Source: Paulinella micropora
Lineage: Eukaryota > Cercozoa > Imbricatea > Euglyphida
Length of the DNA: 33,823 nucleotides
Direction: 5' to 3'
NCBI GenBank assembly: GCA_009731375.1
Contig: BJOX01000179.1
Location: 593,884-627,706, forward strand
In this document: piece by piece, positions 1 through 8,192 of the stretch
Layout: each line of letters starts with the position of its first letter
Position numbering within the stretch: position 1 is the first letter of the stretch
Made by a program: the position numbers and the translations under genes
Notes under the pieces: model-generated
What the model was told of the DNA's origin: nothing
The model's input: only the letters and a program-made list of their open reading frames with translations
Database searches by the model: none

Positions 1-1
1 C

Positions 2-1232
2 ATGCATCAGATTTTGGGGCTCCTGGCGGGCTGTTGGGCGCTGCTGGAAATCCTGGGCCTAGCGCTAGCGCGCCCCGCACCGTACGGGGCGCCCTCCTTG
101 ATCGTGATCTACAGCGCGCCTGGGCACTTTGAGCGGCGCCTGGCCATCCGCCGGACGTGGTGCTCTGCCGCCAGCCTGCTGCCCAGCGGCTCGAGGTGCG
201 TGTTCTTGCTTGGACGCGCGGGGCCCGAGGCGCGGCTGGCACAGGTTCGACAAGTCCGCCGGGCCATTCCCCGACTTAAAAATGTTGTGACAGGAAAACC
301 AGCTGTTTGCCGACTTGGTGCTGGACGACACTTTTGTTGATACGTACCAGCATTTGTCTTTCAAGCTGCTGAGCATGCTGGTCGGTTCGCAGCGGTGGCG
401 TCGTCCTGGCGAGTTGTGTCTGGTCAAGGCCGACGACGACGACTACATCGACACGCGCGCGCTGTTTGACCTATGGTTTTCTTTCCTTCTCTTTGTTTGT
501 TGTTGTGTGCGACGCCGAACGCCAGAGGGCCGCCTGTGTGTGCGTGTTCTTTTTTCTTGGTTTGGTGAAGCCGGCGAGCACGCGCCGACGAGGTGGTGGG
601 CAAGGTGGCATTGTTCCATCGGCAAAGGCGTGGCGAATCTTTCCGCGGGCGCTGCTACAATCAGTCCGCGGGTAATACCTACTTTGAATACTTTCCCTTG
701 GGCCCGGTCATTGTGCTGCCCTTCGCGGCCGTGGAGGCGCTGGACCTGGTCATGCTTAGGTGCCCCGCAGACTTCGGCTCTGAGGACGACGTCATGCTAG
801 CTTACCTTGCCAAGCTCGCGGGTTTGCGGCTGTTGGCCATGCAGCACCTGTCCCCCTCCTCCACCCCCTCCCCCCCCCTTCCTTTTTTGTTTTTTTTTTC
901 TTATTCCGCTTTCTTCTCCATACCCTGCCCGCTTTTTTTTTCTTTTGTGTGTCCGCGCGCAGCAGCAAGAATTTACTTGTTGTTGTTTTCTAGGCTTTGA
1001 TTTTTTCTTTAGGTTCACGGGTACGCGGCACACTAGCAACGCGTCCTCGTGCTGGCTGCGCCGGGGTGCTTCAATAGCCATTAGCGACCTGTCGGCGGGG
1101 GACATGGCAAGGGTCCACCGGGAAATGGCTTTCACTGTCTACTGGCCCTGCCTGCCCAGGCACACTCTGCTAGGGTCGTACAACTCCCTTGCCACGTCGC
1201 ACCTCTTCGGTGTGATTGTTTGTGTTTTGTAG
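2..1232 (+). CDS. GT31-family beta-1,3-galactosyltransferase-like protein, four exons
   Basis: Predicted type II or secreted glycosyltransferase that would transfer a hexose from a nucleotide sugar to glycans. The exons 2-253, 294-475, 571-849 and 1013-1232 join in frame to about 310 residues, the usual GT31 length. Residues 1-23 are a hydrophobic signal or anchor. RRLAIRRTW (45-53) matches the family RxxIRxTW motif. Exon 2 gives the D..D.Y..L..K block (95-108) and then VKADDDDYID (128-137), the metal and sugar-nucleotide DxD motif. Exon 3 has YFPLG and the acidic EDDV motif. Family membership is established knowledge applied to visible motifs; sugar specificity is not shown. The start is at the window edge, so an upstream start cannot be excluded. 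The last exon ends in TAG at 1230-1232, but further small exons downstream are possible. Confidence 0.78.
254..293 (+). other. Intron 1 of the GT31-like gene (40 nt, phase 0)
   Basis: The segment starts GTCC and ends ACAG. Removing it joins the frame ending in VRQ to the frame starting ENQLF, which restores the conserved E...D..L.D block of GT31. Its length is not a multiple of three, so the reading frame needs its removal. A CCGACTTAAAA stretch could serve as branch region. Confidence 0.65.
476..570 (+). other. Intron 2 of the GT31-like gene (about 95 nt)
   Basis: The segment begins GTTTTC, is T-rich, and ends GTGAAG. Removal changes frame from the exon with the DDDD motif to the exon with YFPLG. 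Other AG acceptors (578, 592) lie just downstream, so the 3' boundary is less certain than the 5' one. Confidence 0.5.
850..1012 (+). other. Intron 3 of the GT31-like gene (163 nt, phase 2)
   Basis: It starts GTCCCC just after the AMQHL codons, contains long C and T runs, and ends TTCTTTAG. Splicing joins the CT of a Leu codon to G and opens the frame FTGTRHTSNASS. Strongly polypyrimidine-rich 3' half. Confidence 0.6.
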
Positions 1233-1999
1233 TTTGTACAAGAGCGCAGAGACTAGGTGGCTCAACTGGCACCTGTCGTAGAACGGCGACGAGAATATAT
1301 AAGCTGCAGCACGAAATGCTTCGTTTGTCCACCAGGCAAGCTCCTTTTTGGCTAACGACATTCCTCCGAGGTTTAGAAACGTAGCGGCCCGTTGTGCCCC
1401 GGACGGCTCCTACGCACTGACCTTAATTTTGCTTACAATAAAAAAAACTCAACGGGGCTCCCTTGCGCTCAAAGCCGCTCCCTCCCTTCCTTTTCTTTTT
1501 TTTCTTCTGTTTCCAGACGATGTGGTGTGGGGCCTCTAGAGACTGTTCGCGTGTTCTGTCCTCCGTCTGTACGACTCTCTAAATTTTCAGAATCAATCCG
1601 TATATATCTTTTTTTAATAACAATTCCGAACGTCTGTTTTACTACTAGGCTTTGTCAAGCCAGCCAGGCTCGTGGATCACGCAATAGAGATTATCGTCCA
1701 GTGCTTGTGCACAGCAGCCGTCCTGCCCATCTGCAGGAGGGCCGCGTCCTTGCCAAAAAGAGCCCCGACATAAACGAGAGCAGCTCCTCCTCCTCGCCTC
1801 CTACTGAACCAGACGCTCCTGTCTAACAAACCCCAAGTACATATTGTGCGCCTAGGTCTGACGACAAGCAGTCATTCATTTCGCCCCCGAAGAGGGAGAG
1901 GGGGGGGGGGGGGGGAAACCTGTTCTTGCGCAGACATCCCCCCAATGTCAAAATGTTTTTAAGCTGACAGGCTGTTTCAGCCTTTACTTTCCTTCTTCG
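1233..1999. other. Region without a confident gene; promoter-like and exon-like fragments
   Basis: It holds a TATA-like ATATATAAG at about 1294, an AATAAAAAA signal at about 1436, T-rich tracts ending in CAG or TAG that resemble 3' splice sites (about 1517, 1590, 1648), and short open stretches such as 1649-1770 with a hydrophobic reading. These could be small exons of an intron-bearing gene or decayed sequence. A run of 16 G lies at 1900-1915. I cannot assemble a convincing gene. Confidence 0.4.
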
Positions 2000-2352
2000 G
2001 GACGCACACCAACACACACACACATTCATAAGCGCGCACACACACACGCACATACAAACACACGCACACACACATATTCATAATCGCACACACACGCACA
2101 CACAAACACACGCACACACACATATTCATAATCGCACACACACGCACACACAAACACACACAGACACAGACACACACAAACACAAACACGCACACACACA
2201 GACACACGCACACACACACACACACACAAACCCTAACCACAAACAGACAATCACACAAACCACAAACACAGACAATCACACATAGACAAACACAGACACA
2301 CACACAAATTTCATTGACACACATACACACATACAAACACACACATGCACAC
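2000..2352. repeat. (CA)n-type microsatellite, about 350 bp
   Basis: Nearly continuous CA dinucleotides interrupted by short variants, with internal higher-order copies of an ACACATATTCATAATCGC-type segment near 2070 and 2120. Long Cys/Val open frames on the minus strand here are products of the repeat and not genes. Confidence 0.95.
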
Positions 2353-2416
2353 ACGTTCGAAAACTCCATTGACACACAGGGTGTACCTTTGATCCAACAA
2401 AGAGACTCTGACGGGG

Positions 2417-2443
2417 GGCCAACCTTGCAGAGAGAGGTTGGCC
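2417..2443. repeat. Perfect 9-bp inverted repeat
   Basis: GGCCAACCT and AGGTTGGCC are separated by 9 nt, so the segment can form a stem-loop. It sits directly before a block of CAATGTTGG repeats. It may be a terminator-like or protein-binding structure; the function is not shown. Confidence 0.6.
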
Positions 2444-2448
2444 GACAT

Positions 2449-2552
2449 CATTGAGCTCAATGTTGGCTCAATGTTGGCACTTGACAGCATTGGGCAAAAC
2501 CAATGTTGACAGCATTGGGCAAAGCCAATGTTGGCAGCATTGGGCAAGACTG
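2449..2552. repeat. 25-bp tandem repeats containing CATTGG/CCAATG inverted pairs
   Basis: Copies begin at 2483, 2508 and 2533 with the core CAGCATTGGGCAAARCCAATG, preceded by two CTCAATGTTGG copies. Within a unit CATTGG and CCAATG are inverted around a 5-6 nt centre. The motif CCAATGTTGG also occurs near 6464-6474. Confidence 0.8.
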
Positions 2553-2715
2553 GAGAGGGGGGGCCTAAAAAAGAAAGGCTATATCTGCATAGAGCCTTTA
2601 GTTGCCTTTACTAGAACGGGGAGAGGGTTGCAGCGGGGGAAAAAGTGTAGGTAAGGTTTTTTTCGCAGACAAACAACACACACACAGACACACGCGTACA
2701 CAGTCAACTCTCCTT

Positions 2716-2721
<6 letters not shown>

Positions 2722-2754
<33 letters not shown>

Positions 2755-2790
2755 AATTCACACATACACAAATTCACACAACCAGACACA
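2722..2790. repeat. Second (CA)n microsatellite
   Basis: About 30 bp of pure CA followed by degenerate CACA/ATTCACA sequence. It abuts the 3' end of the MYND-like relic and appears to have replaced the rest of that gene. Confidence 0.9.
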
Positions 2791-2792
2791 CA

Positions 2793-2985
2793 CGTGGCTG
2801 AGAGCGAACAAGAACGGTCCCGGCAGAGCTGGCCGTGCTCGCTCTTCCAGTGTGCCTTCTGGCACTCCCGGCCGCAGTACGTAGAGGCAACGGGCACACT
2901 TGCGGAAACTTACCTCTGCCTGCGGCGGCGGCTGCTTTTGCAGTGGGCAATCATCGTTATAACAATTGTCGGCCGTTTGCCTGTG
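2793..2985 (-). pseudogene. MYND zinc-finger relic (truncated paralogue of the gene at 5763-6363)
   Basis: Read on the minus strand, one frame gives FRKCARCLY and the next gives CQKAHWKSEHGQLC, both closely matching residues 31-60 of the MYND protein at 6363. The two parts are in different frames because about five bases are missing between CTCTA and CGTACTGC relative to the paralogue. The first Cys pair (CYNDDC) is still visible. No start codon survives at the equivalent position, and the 3' part runs into a CA microsatellite. A GTAAGT lies in the middle but falls inside sequence homologous to coding DNA, so it is not an intron. This is a dead copy. Confidence 0.75.
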
Positions 2986-3168
2986 ACAACGAGCAAAAAC
3001 AAAAAAAAAGCAATTTCTGAATGTATTGTCGACTGCCTTTTCTTTCCTCCCTTTCTTGAGTGCATTCGTGTGTGTGAGTGAGTGATTCTTTATGATCTCG
3101 TGTGATTATCTGTGTCTCCCTCCCTCTCCTCCTGTCTTCTTGAACAGCGGGGCCAGGAGGCCAGCACC

Positions 3169-3657
3169 ATGAGCACTACCGCCGCCACCACGGCCCAGGC
3201 CGACCAGACAGAACGCAGGCACGACCCTTCCCCAACCTCTTCTCCGTTGCGCAAGAAGGCGCGCCTGCCATCTCCGCCGACCGCTTGCAGGCCTGTGCTG
3301 GCGGAAGAAGACCTGGTCCTGATTACGCGTGGGAACGACACGGTTGCTTTCTGTGCCCAGCGCCGCCGCCGTCGGGCCTGTTGGGAAAAATCCGCCTAGA
3401 CAGAAGCCAAGGTCGAGGCCTTAGGCCAAAGAGTTCAAGAGGTTAGCGCAAAGGCACCAGCAGCGGTGCCGTTGCTTCGCGGGCTTTTTGGGGCCCTGGC
3501 GGGCGCCTGTGCGCTGCACCCCCCCGCTACAGGAAGTAAACGCTGTTGCGAGTGGAGAATGCTACGCCGTGCGAGGGCGAAAACTGTGGAGAATTGTTGT
3601 GCGACGAGCAGTCTGGTGCGAGTGGCGCTGTTTGCGACGAATTCGGACGGCAGCTGA
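3169..3657 (+). pseudogene. Small gene of unknown function, interrupted by in-frame TAG
   Basis: The ATG at 3169 (context CACCATGAG) opens a 76-residue frame that is Thr/Ser/Pro-rich, has a basic RKKAR cluster, and ends RRRRRACWEKSA at TAG 3397-3399. The same frame then stays open to 3657 and continues with a plausible amphipathic stretch (TEAKVEALGQRVQEV). Either the product is the 76-residue protein, or a longer gene has gained a stop. Other genes in the window end in TAG, so stop reassignment is unlikely. The frame after about 3540 looks less protein-like. I do not recognise the family. A likely polyadenylation signal, TTAATAAAT, lies near 3729. Confidence 0.4.
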
Positions 3658-3724
3658 ACAAAACCTCGACCAAGGCTAGTGTACAAAATGTCAAAGCTTT
3701 AGTAAAAAAAACATGTCGTTTACT

Positions 3725-3740
3725 TCTCTTAATAAATACA
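3725..3740 (+). terminator. Polyadenylation signal CTTAATAAATAC
   Basis: An AATAAA hexamer in a T-rich context, downstream of the small gene at 3169 and about 280 bases before the next start. Confidence 0.5.
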
Positions 3741-4009
3741 AGGTTGCCAAAGCACGGGTTACGACAGGCAGCCGCCGAGTAGCAACAGCGCTAGCGTGTG
3801 TATTCAGCCAACCCCCCCCCCGCCCTGCTGTCGCCAGTCTGTCTGTGCCGGGGCTCTTTTGTTCCACGGGGGGCCCTCTCCCGCCCGTGCCTTGGCAAGG
3901 GGGGGGGGGCAAGAATGCACTGGCACCGGCCACACTCCCCCCCTCGCCAGAAAAAAACAATCTCCGGCAGGCGGGCTTTTTTTTGCCAAAAAAGAAGTCT
4001 TGCCACGCC
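3741..4009. other. Upstream region of the 4010 gene with G/C homopolymers
   Basis: Contains runs of 8 C (about 3812) and 10 G (3900-3909), and T/A tracts. Open frames cross it on several frames, but their sequence is low-complexity Pro/Gly, so I treat it as 5' non-coding. Confidence 0.5.
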
Positions 4010-5170
4010 ATGCACCAGGCAAGAAAGAAACGTGGTAGCCGCCACCGCCGCGCGGCGGGACAGTGGGCGCTACTTGAACGGGCGGCCCGCCAACCAGCTT
4101 GGTTTCCCGGGCTGTTCGAGCTGTGCCTGGCCCAAGACACCACGGCCGACGCGCGGGTTTTGGTGCGGGCCGGGCTGCACTTCTTTGAGCAACACCCGCC
4201 GCCGCGCCCGACGGCGCGCCCGCGGTTCGAGAGTCTCCTGCGGCTGGTGGCGAACCAACCCTGGCACGACGACCTCGACACGCTCCGCCGCGTCGTGGTG
4301 CTGCTGGAGGGCGGGCATTTGCAGTGGGTAGACCTCGGCGCCAGGGCCAGGCTGCTGGCGCACGACCTGCCGAACGCCGACTTCAACGCGTTGTTCGACC
4401 GCGACCCCGTGTGCGTTCTGACCTTAGCACATGACAATCGCGAGCTCAGGCAACGTTGCCGGCTCGCGAGCGCGCGCCGACAGGCAGTCCACGACGTGCT
4501 GAACTATTTCGAGCGAACCTTGCGCTGGGCGCTCGAGTGGCCCGGCGCCGGCGAGCCGTTGGTGCCCTGCCAGCGCTGGCCCGTGCTGGGCGCCAATGTA
4601 TCTGCCGGGCGCTGTTACGTCGCGACCGGGCGCTGGTCTATAGCCAGGCTGCACTGGCTGGCGCTGGGACTCTCGACGTTGGCGACTAGGCAGGGCAGAC
4701 GCGGCGGCGTGGGGCTACCATCGGCGGCCGCCGCGTTCGCCTGGAGCTACGCGGCCGCCCGCACACACTACGCCTTTGCCGGCTGCGACGTCGACACCAG
4801 CGCCCCGCTGACGTTGCACTATGTGCCGGTTCGGTGGCCGCGCGTGCTGGGCTGGGACGACGCCATCGTTGTCGCACCCGATCACGCCTGGGTGCTGCGG
4901 TGGTGGCTGCGCGCCATAGGCGACGTGGGGCGGTTCGATTGGCAGCGCAACGTGGGCTTCAGGAACGGCCGCGTGTTCTTCGGGCTGGGCTTGCTGGCGT
5001 CGTGGGACCCACGTTTGGGCACCGGCATCGGCGCCAGCGGCAACGTTGTGCTGCGGAAGCTGCACGAGTTCCGGTACGGACAATGTCCCGGCCGTTCGCC
5101 AAGTTGTGCCCGCGCAGGATCCTTTGGGATCTCGACGAGGCGACAACTACTCTTACATCTGAGGACCTAA
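4010..5170 (+). CDS. Uncharacterised Trp/Leu/Arg-rich protein, 386 aa
   Basis: No family recognised. I chose the ATG at 4010 because protein-like composition begins there; the longer upstream frame is low complexity. The product is mostly alpha-helical in character, with helical pairs at about 20-150 (leucine- and arginine-rich, loosely like ankyrin or other helical solenoids) and a Trp-rich C-terminal half including a VLGWDDAIVV stretch. It has no obvious signal peptide or membrane segment. Its last 88 bases overlap the next ORF in another frame (start at 5083). The pair may be two overlapping genes, or one longer gene split by a frameshift near 5083; total length would then be about 560 aa. 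GC content is high, like most neighbours. Confidence 0.6.
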   Translation: MHQARKKRGSRHRRAAGQWALLERAARQPAWFPGLFELCLAQDTTADARVLVRAGLHFFEQHPPPRPTARPRFESLLRLVANQPWHDDLDTLRRVVVLLEGGHLQWVDLGARARLLAHDLPNADFNALFDRDPVCVLTLAHDNRELRQRCRLASARRQAVHDVLNYFERTLRWALEWPGAGEPLVPCQRWPVLGANVSAGRCYVATGRWSIARLHWLALGLSTLATRQGRRGGVGLPSAAAAFAWSYAAARTHYAFAGCDVDTSAPLTLHYVPVRWPRVLGWDDAIVVAPDHAWVLRWWLRAIGDVGRFDWQRNVGFRNGRVFFGLGLLASWDPRLGTGIGASGNVVLRKLHEFRYGQCPGRSPSCARAGSFGISTRRQLLLHLRT

Positions 5171-5691
5171 GACAATACAGCACGTTCCTCGTCAGCCGGC
5201 GCTCGGTCGACACACGCCCACACTGCGTAGTCTGGTTCGCGAATGCCGGCCGCTGGCACTATTACAACCCCGACAGGCCCGCTACGCTGTTCGAGCGCGG
5301 CTGTCTGGCCGAGACACTAAACGGCTGTCTGTCTGTTCGGCCGCAGGTTCAGACAGAAGATGCGGGGGGCACGCCCGACCAGGACGGCAGAGAGCGCAGC
5401 TGCTTCTTGCTGTCGTTGGCCCGGGCGCTGATGGTCGCGCACAGCCACGACCCCGGGGACCTGTCGTACAACAGACGAATCGGCCACCCCTGGCTGCTCA
5501 TAATGTCTTGTATCTGGCGGGGCCTGCTGCTGAAGGACGAGGAGAGGGCCCTGTGGCTGACGAATGGGCCTACCCGCGCTGAAATGTTACAGAGGCTGTT
5601 TGCGCCGCTGGCTTGCCGCGCACCTGACTTCAAAGGGCTGGGCGCGCGGGTGAGAGACTGTTCCGGCAGGAATGGGGCGGTAGTAGAGTGA
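5083..5691 (+). CDS. Uncharacterised protein with His...Cys motif, 202 aa (or 3' part of the 4010 gene)
   Basis: The ATG at 5083 (context ACAATGT) gives a 202-residue frame ending in TGA. Visible motifs are PHCVVWF (His 47), WHYYNPD (57-63), then DQDG (about 100) followed by SCFLLSL (Cys about 107). The gene at 13073-14326 has a parallel arrangement (AHYWQVPP, DQDGEAACGL), which suggests a shared domain. A His-(Asp/Asn)-Cys order would fit an Ulp1-like thiol-protease fold, but this is speculation from spacing alone and no protease motif is convincing. It overlaps the previous gene by 88 bases, so a frameshifted single gene is the main alternative. T-rich AATAA signals follow at 5704-5740. Confidence 0.55.
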   Translation: MSRPFAKLCPRRILWDLDEATTTLTSEDLRQYSTFLVSRRSVDTRPHCVVWFANAGRWHYYNPDRPATLFERGCLAETLNGCLSVRPQVQTEDAGGTPDQDGRERSCFLLSLARALMVAHSHDPGDLSYNRRIGHPWLLIMSCIWRGLLLKDEERALWLTNGPTRAEMLQRLFAPLACRAPDFKGLGARVRDCSGRNGAVVE

Positions 5692-5700
5692 CGAGCCCGA

Positions 5701-5742
5701 CTTTTTTTTAATCTTCCTGTGAACCTTTTTTAATAACAGCGC
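5701..5742 (+). terminator. T-rich 3' end with TTTTTAATAAC signal
   Basis: Two T-runs followed by AAT (about 5704 and 5731) directly after the stop of the 5083 gene. They resemble the TTAATAAA-type elements at the ends of other genes here. The minus-strand MYND gene ends just beyond, so the signals serve a convergent pair. Confidence 0.4.
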
Positions 5743-5762
5743 ACTAGCAAAAAAACGTCTTT

Positions 5763-6363
5763 TCACCCCACTAACCACAACAACATCACCGCGGAGGCCG
5801 TCTGCCAGTACATGTACTGAGCGCCGTCATCAGCTTCGTTGGCGATCGTCGGCCCGTCAAACAGACGAACGAAGGGCGCCTCTACTATCAGCAGCCGTGT
5901 GAGGGTGGTTATGTCCGCGCTGCTGCTGCAATTGAAAAACTGGCACGCCGGGTACCATGCAGCGCAGTCTTTCCCAGGCCGGACGCAGCAACACAGGCGC
6001 CGACACGTAGCGGCGCCTCTCGGTGCCGTCCGGGGCCAGGCACACGTACACTACCCCGCCCTGCTCGCCGAGCGGCGCCTACGACACTAGTTCGCGGTTG
6101 AGCGCGTCGCCTTTTTCTTTCCTGATGAAGGACATGTACGCGTTCAGGCGCCGGTGTTGAGTCGCGAACAAGGAGCCCTCGCGGCAGAGCCGGCCATGCT
6201 CGCCCTTCCAGTGTGCCTTCTGGCACTTTTGGCTGCAGTACGTAGCATAGAGACAGCGGGCACACTTGCGGAAACGTACGTCGGCCGGCTGATTGTGGAG
6301 CGGGCAACTCTCATGATAACATCTGTCGATCAGGTTGCGGGCCATTTTGCCTGCTGTGGTCAT
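5763..6363 (-). pseudogene. MYND-type zinc-finger protein, with one in-frame stop and one frameshift
   Basis: The ATG at 6363 opens a 94-residue frame with a full MYND finger: Cys 15, 20, 34, 37, 43, 47, His 51/56 and Cys 60, including RKCARCLYATYCSQKCQKAHW. MYND fingers mediate protein-protein contacts, usually with proline-rich peptides in nuclear or signalling complexes. The frame stops at TAG (6079), but the next codons in the same frame remain protein-like (APLGEQGGVVYVCLAPDGTE). At a T5 run near 5935 the coding signal moves to another frame (ADITTLTRLLIVEAPFVRLF) and ends at TGA 5763. The original product was therefore about 200 aa. Either the 94-aa finger is all that is made, or the lesions are sequencing errors. 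A relic paralogue lies at 2793-2985. Confidence 0.7.
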
Positions 6364-6402
6364 GAGAAAAAAAAAAGAAAAGAGTTTTTCTGAAGGTCTT
6401 GT

Positions 6403-7748
6403 CTATCTCCCGGGGGGGGGGGGGAAAAGGCGCGAAGGCCCCCCCCCCCCAACATTGCGCAGCCCAATGTTGGCCAGCCGCAAAAAGACGGGGGGCGTCT
6501 GTACCGCCGAACCATCACCCCAGTCGACCGTGAAGGTGTGCGCGGCCATCGCCACCACGGCCGGGTCCAGGTAGCTGAGCTCCGGCGCGCGCGGGCTCGG
6601 GTCGTACTCAGCAAATACCGTCATGACGAAATCGGAGCCACACAGCGCCGCGCGGTCGGCCTCCCGCACGCGCGTGCCCGCAAAGGCCCACAGGCAAGCG
6701 CCCCTGCCCGCGGGCAGGCGCGGCGCCCAGGCCGCCAGGCCGTATGTGTACTCGCTGGCGCCCTGCAACAAGTAGTCCCAGCGCTGCAGGCCGCTGACGT
6801 TCCAACTGCCCAGGTCCGCCACCCAAACGGTGGCGTGGTTGAAGGCGGCGGTCGCGTCCAGCAGCGACGCCGTCCGCCACAGCTCGACGCCCGGGAACGC
6901 AGAGGCGCCGGTGTCCGCGAACGCGAAGGCTACCGTCGTGACAGCCGACACGTCCCACAGGTTCAGGCCCCTGACCATCAACCCCTGAGACTCCGCGAAC
7001 ACGTACGACAGCGTCGTGACGGCCGACGTGTCCAGCGCCCCGACGTCTAGTGCCAGCGCGGCCAGGCCGCTGAAGGACCGGTGCAGCGACGTGAGGCCGG
7101 CCGGCGCGGGCAGCGGCGCGACCCGCTCCAGTGCCGCCAGGTTCTGCAAATGTCTGCCCGCCGTCGGGTGCAGCTCGATACGGCCCCAGTCGTTAATTGC
7201 TACCAGCGACGTGCCGCGGCTTCGGCGGGCTCGAAGGTGCCGCCCCCGCACGCACAGCACGCTTCGGCAGCACCTAGCCCGCCCAGCCCCGCGTACAAGT
7301 TGGTCGGAAAGCGCAGGCAGGCCTCCTCCGGCGGGCCATAGCGCAGCTCGCTCTCGATCGTCGCGCACGAACGCCCGGCCCTGTCGGTCCACACGGCCGG
7401 GTACTGGTTGTGGCAGCGCGAGCCGGGCGCGTACAGCATGCTCCAGCCCAGCGCTCTGCCCGTGATCTTGATCACGTAGAAGCCGCGGGCGGCGTAGGTG
7501 TACTGGCAGGGCAGGCCATCGTTGGTGCACTTGACATTGGTGGAGCCGTCGCCCCAGTCCACGTTGAAAGCCTGTTGCTGGCCCTGGCCGCCGCCGAGCG
7601 GCAGCACGTACGTCGCGCCGGCGCTGGTGACGCTGACGTTCAGCAACGCCCGGCCCGTCTTCTGTGCGGCCGCGCACGTTGCCCAGCACAGCCACCAGAG
7701 CTTAGTACAGTGTGCGGTCCATCTCGTAAGGCACGCTCGGGCTGGCAT
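6403..7748 (-). pseudogene. 5' half of a second DUF285/BspA-like surface protein (copy B), truncated and frameshifted
   Basis: From ATG 7748 the frame encodes a signal-peptide-like N-terminus (LWWLCWATCAAA), then the same domains as the intact gene at 8193: NVSVTSAGATY, VDWGDG, the Cys-rich ACCACGGGTFEPAE block, then DUF285-type repeats. A one-base deletion relative to the intact paralogue near 7216-7220 shifts frame; the rest is read in the frame ending at 6403. Homology to the intact copy stops sharply at the second VDWGDG...QT (plus-strand 6496), after which the frame runs into unrelated sequence and G/C homopolymers. The matching 3' half is at 10506-11225 on the other strand and starts at exactly the next codon. 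Divergent from the intact copy, with a 444-bp shared upstream region. Confidence 0.75.
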
Positions 7749-8192
7749 TTAAGTTTCGGCCACCGCAAGCCAAGAACGGACGGGGCTGCCAAAGAGGGAG
7801 GGCGGGAGGAGGTTCGCTGGCCCCCCCCCCCCGCCGCGCGCCGGCCCCCCCCCCCCCGGTTGGGCCAAGAGATGTGTGAGCGGGAGGGACTGCAAAAGGA
7901 GGGAGGGGGGGGGATGGATTTCTCGTGTGGGTGGGAAGGGGGGGGGGTCTGCAGGCGCGGGGGCGAGGGTCAAAAGGTTGGGGGGGAGGTTGGTGTGGAC
8001 AGGTTTTCTGGAGAGGTATGGAAAAAGCTCATTTTGACCAAGCACCCAAAAGTATAACAAATATTAAAAAAGAAAAATCTTTTTGCGGCTAGTGCATTTT
8101 TCTGAATTCATTTGTTTCTTTGTAAAAGCCATTCTTAAGCCAAACCCCCCCTCCCGAAAACAAACACACGGACAAAAAACTAGCAGCCGACG
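7749..8192. promoter_or_regulatory. Divergent upstream region between the two DUF285 genes
   Basis: 444 bp with no credible gene. It contains long C runs (about 7820-7860), G-rich tracts (7900-8000), and an A/T-rich part with AAATATTAAAAAAGAAAAATC near 8060-8085. It must hold promoters for both the minus-strand copy B and the plus-strand copy A. No specific box can be assigned. Confidence 0.5.

Noticed and set aside
1210-1232. A fourth, 23-nt intron in the GT31-like gene
   Set aside because: GT..AG ends are present but it is much shorter than the others and the frame after it has no support.
1977-2375. Long Cys/Val-rich minus-strand open frames
   Set aside because: They are translations of the CA/TG microsatellite.
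3713-4009. N-terminal extension of the 4010 gene
   Set aside because: Low-complexity Pro/Gly residues from C and G runs; the protein-like part begins at ATG 4010.
3397-6081. TAG reassigned as a sense codon (in-frame TAG at 3397 and 6079)
   Set aside because: The bestrophin-like gene, the large 29448 gene and the GT31 gene end in TAG at sensible positions, so TAG acts as stop.
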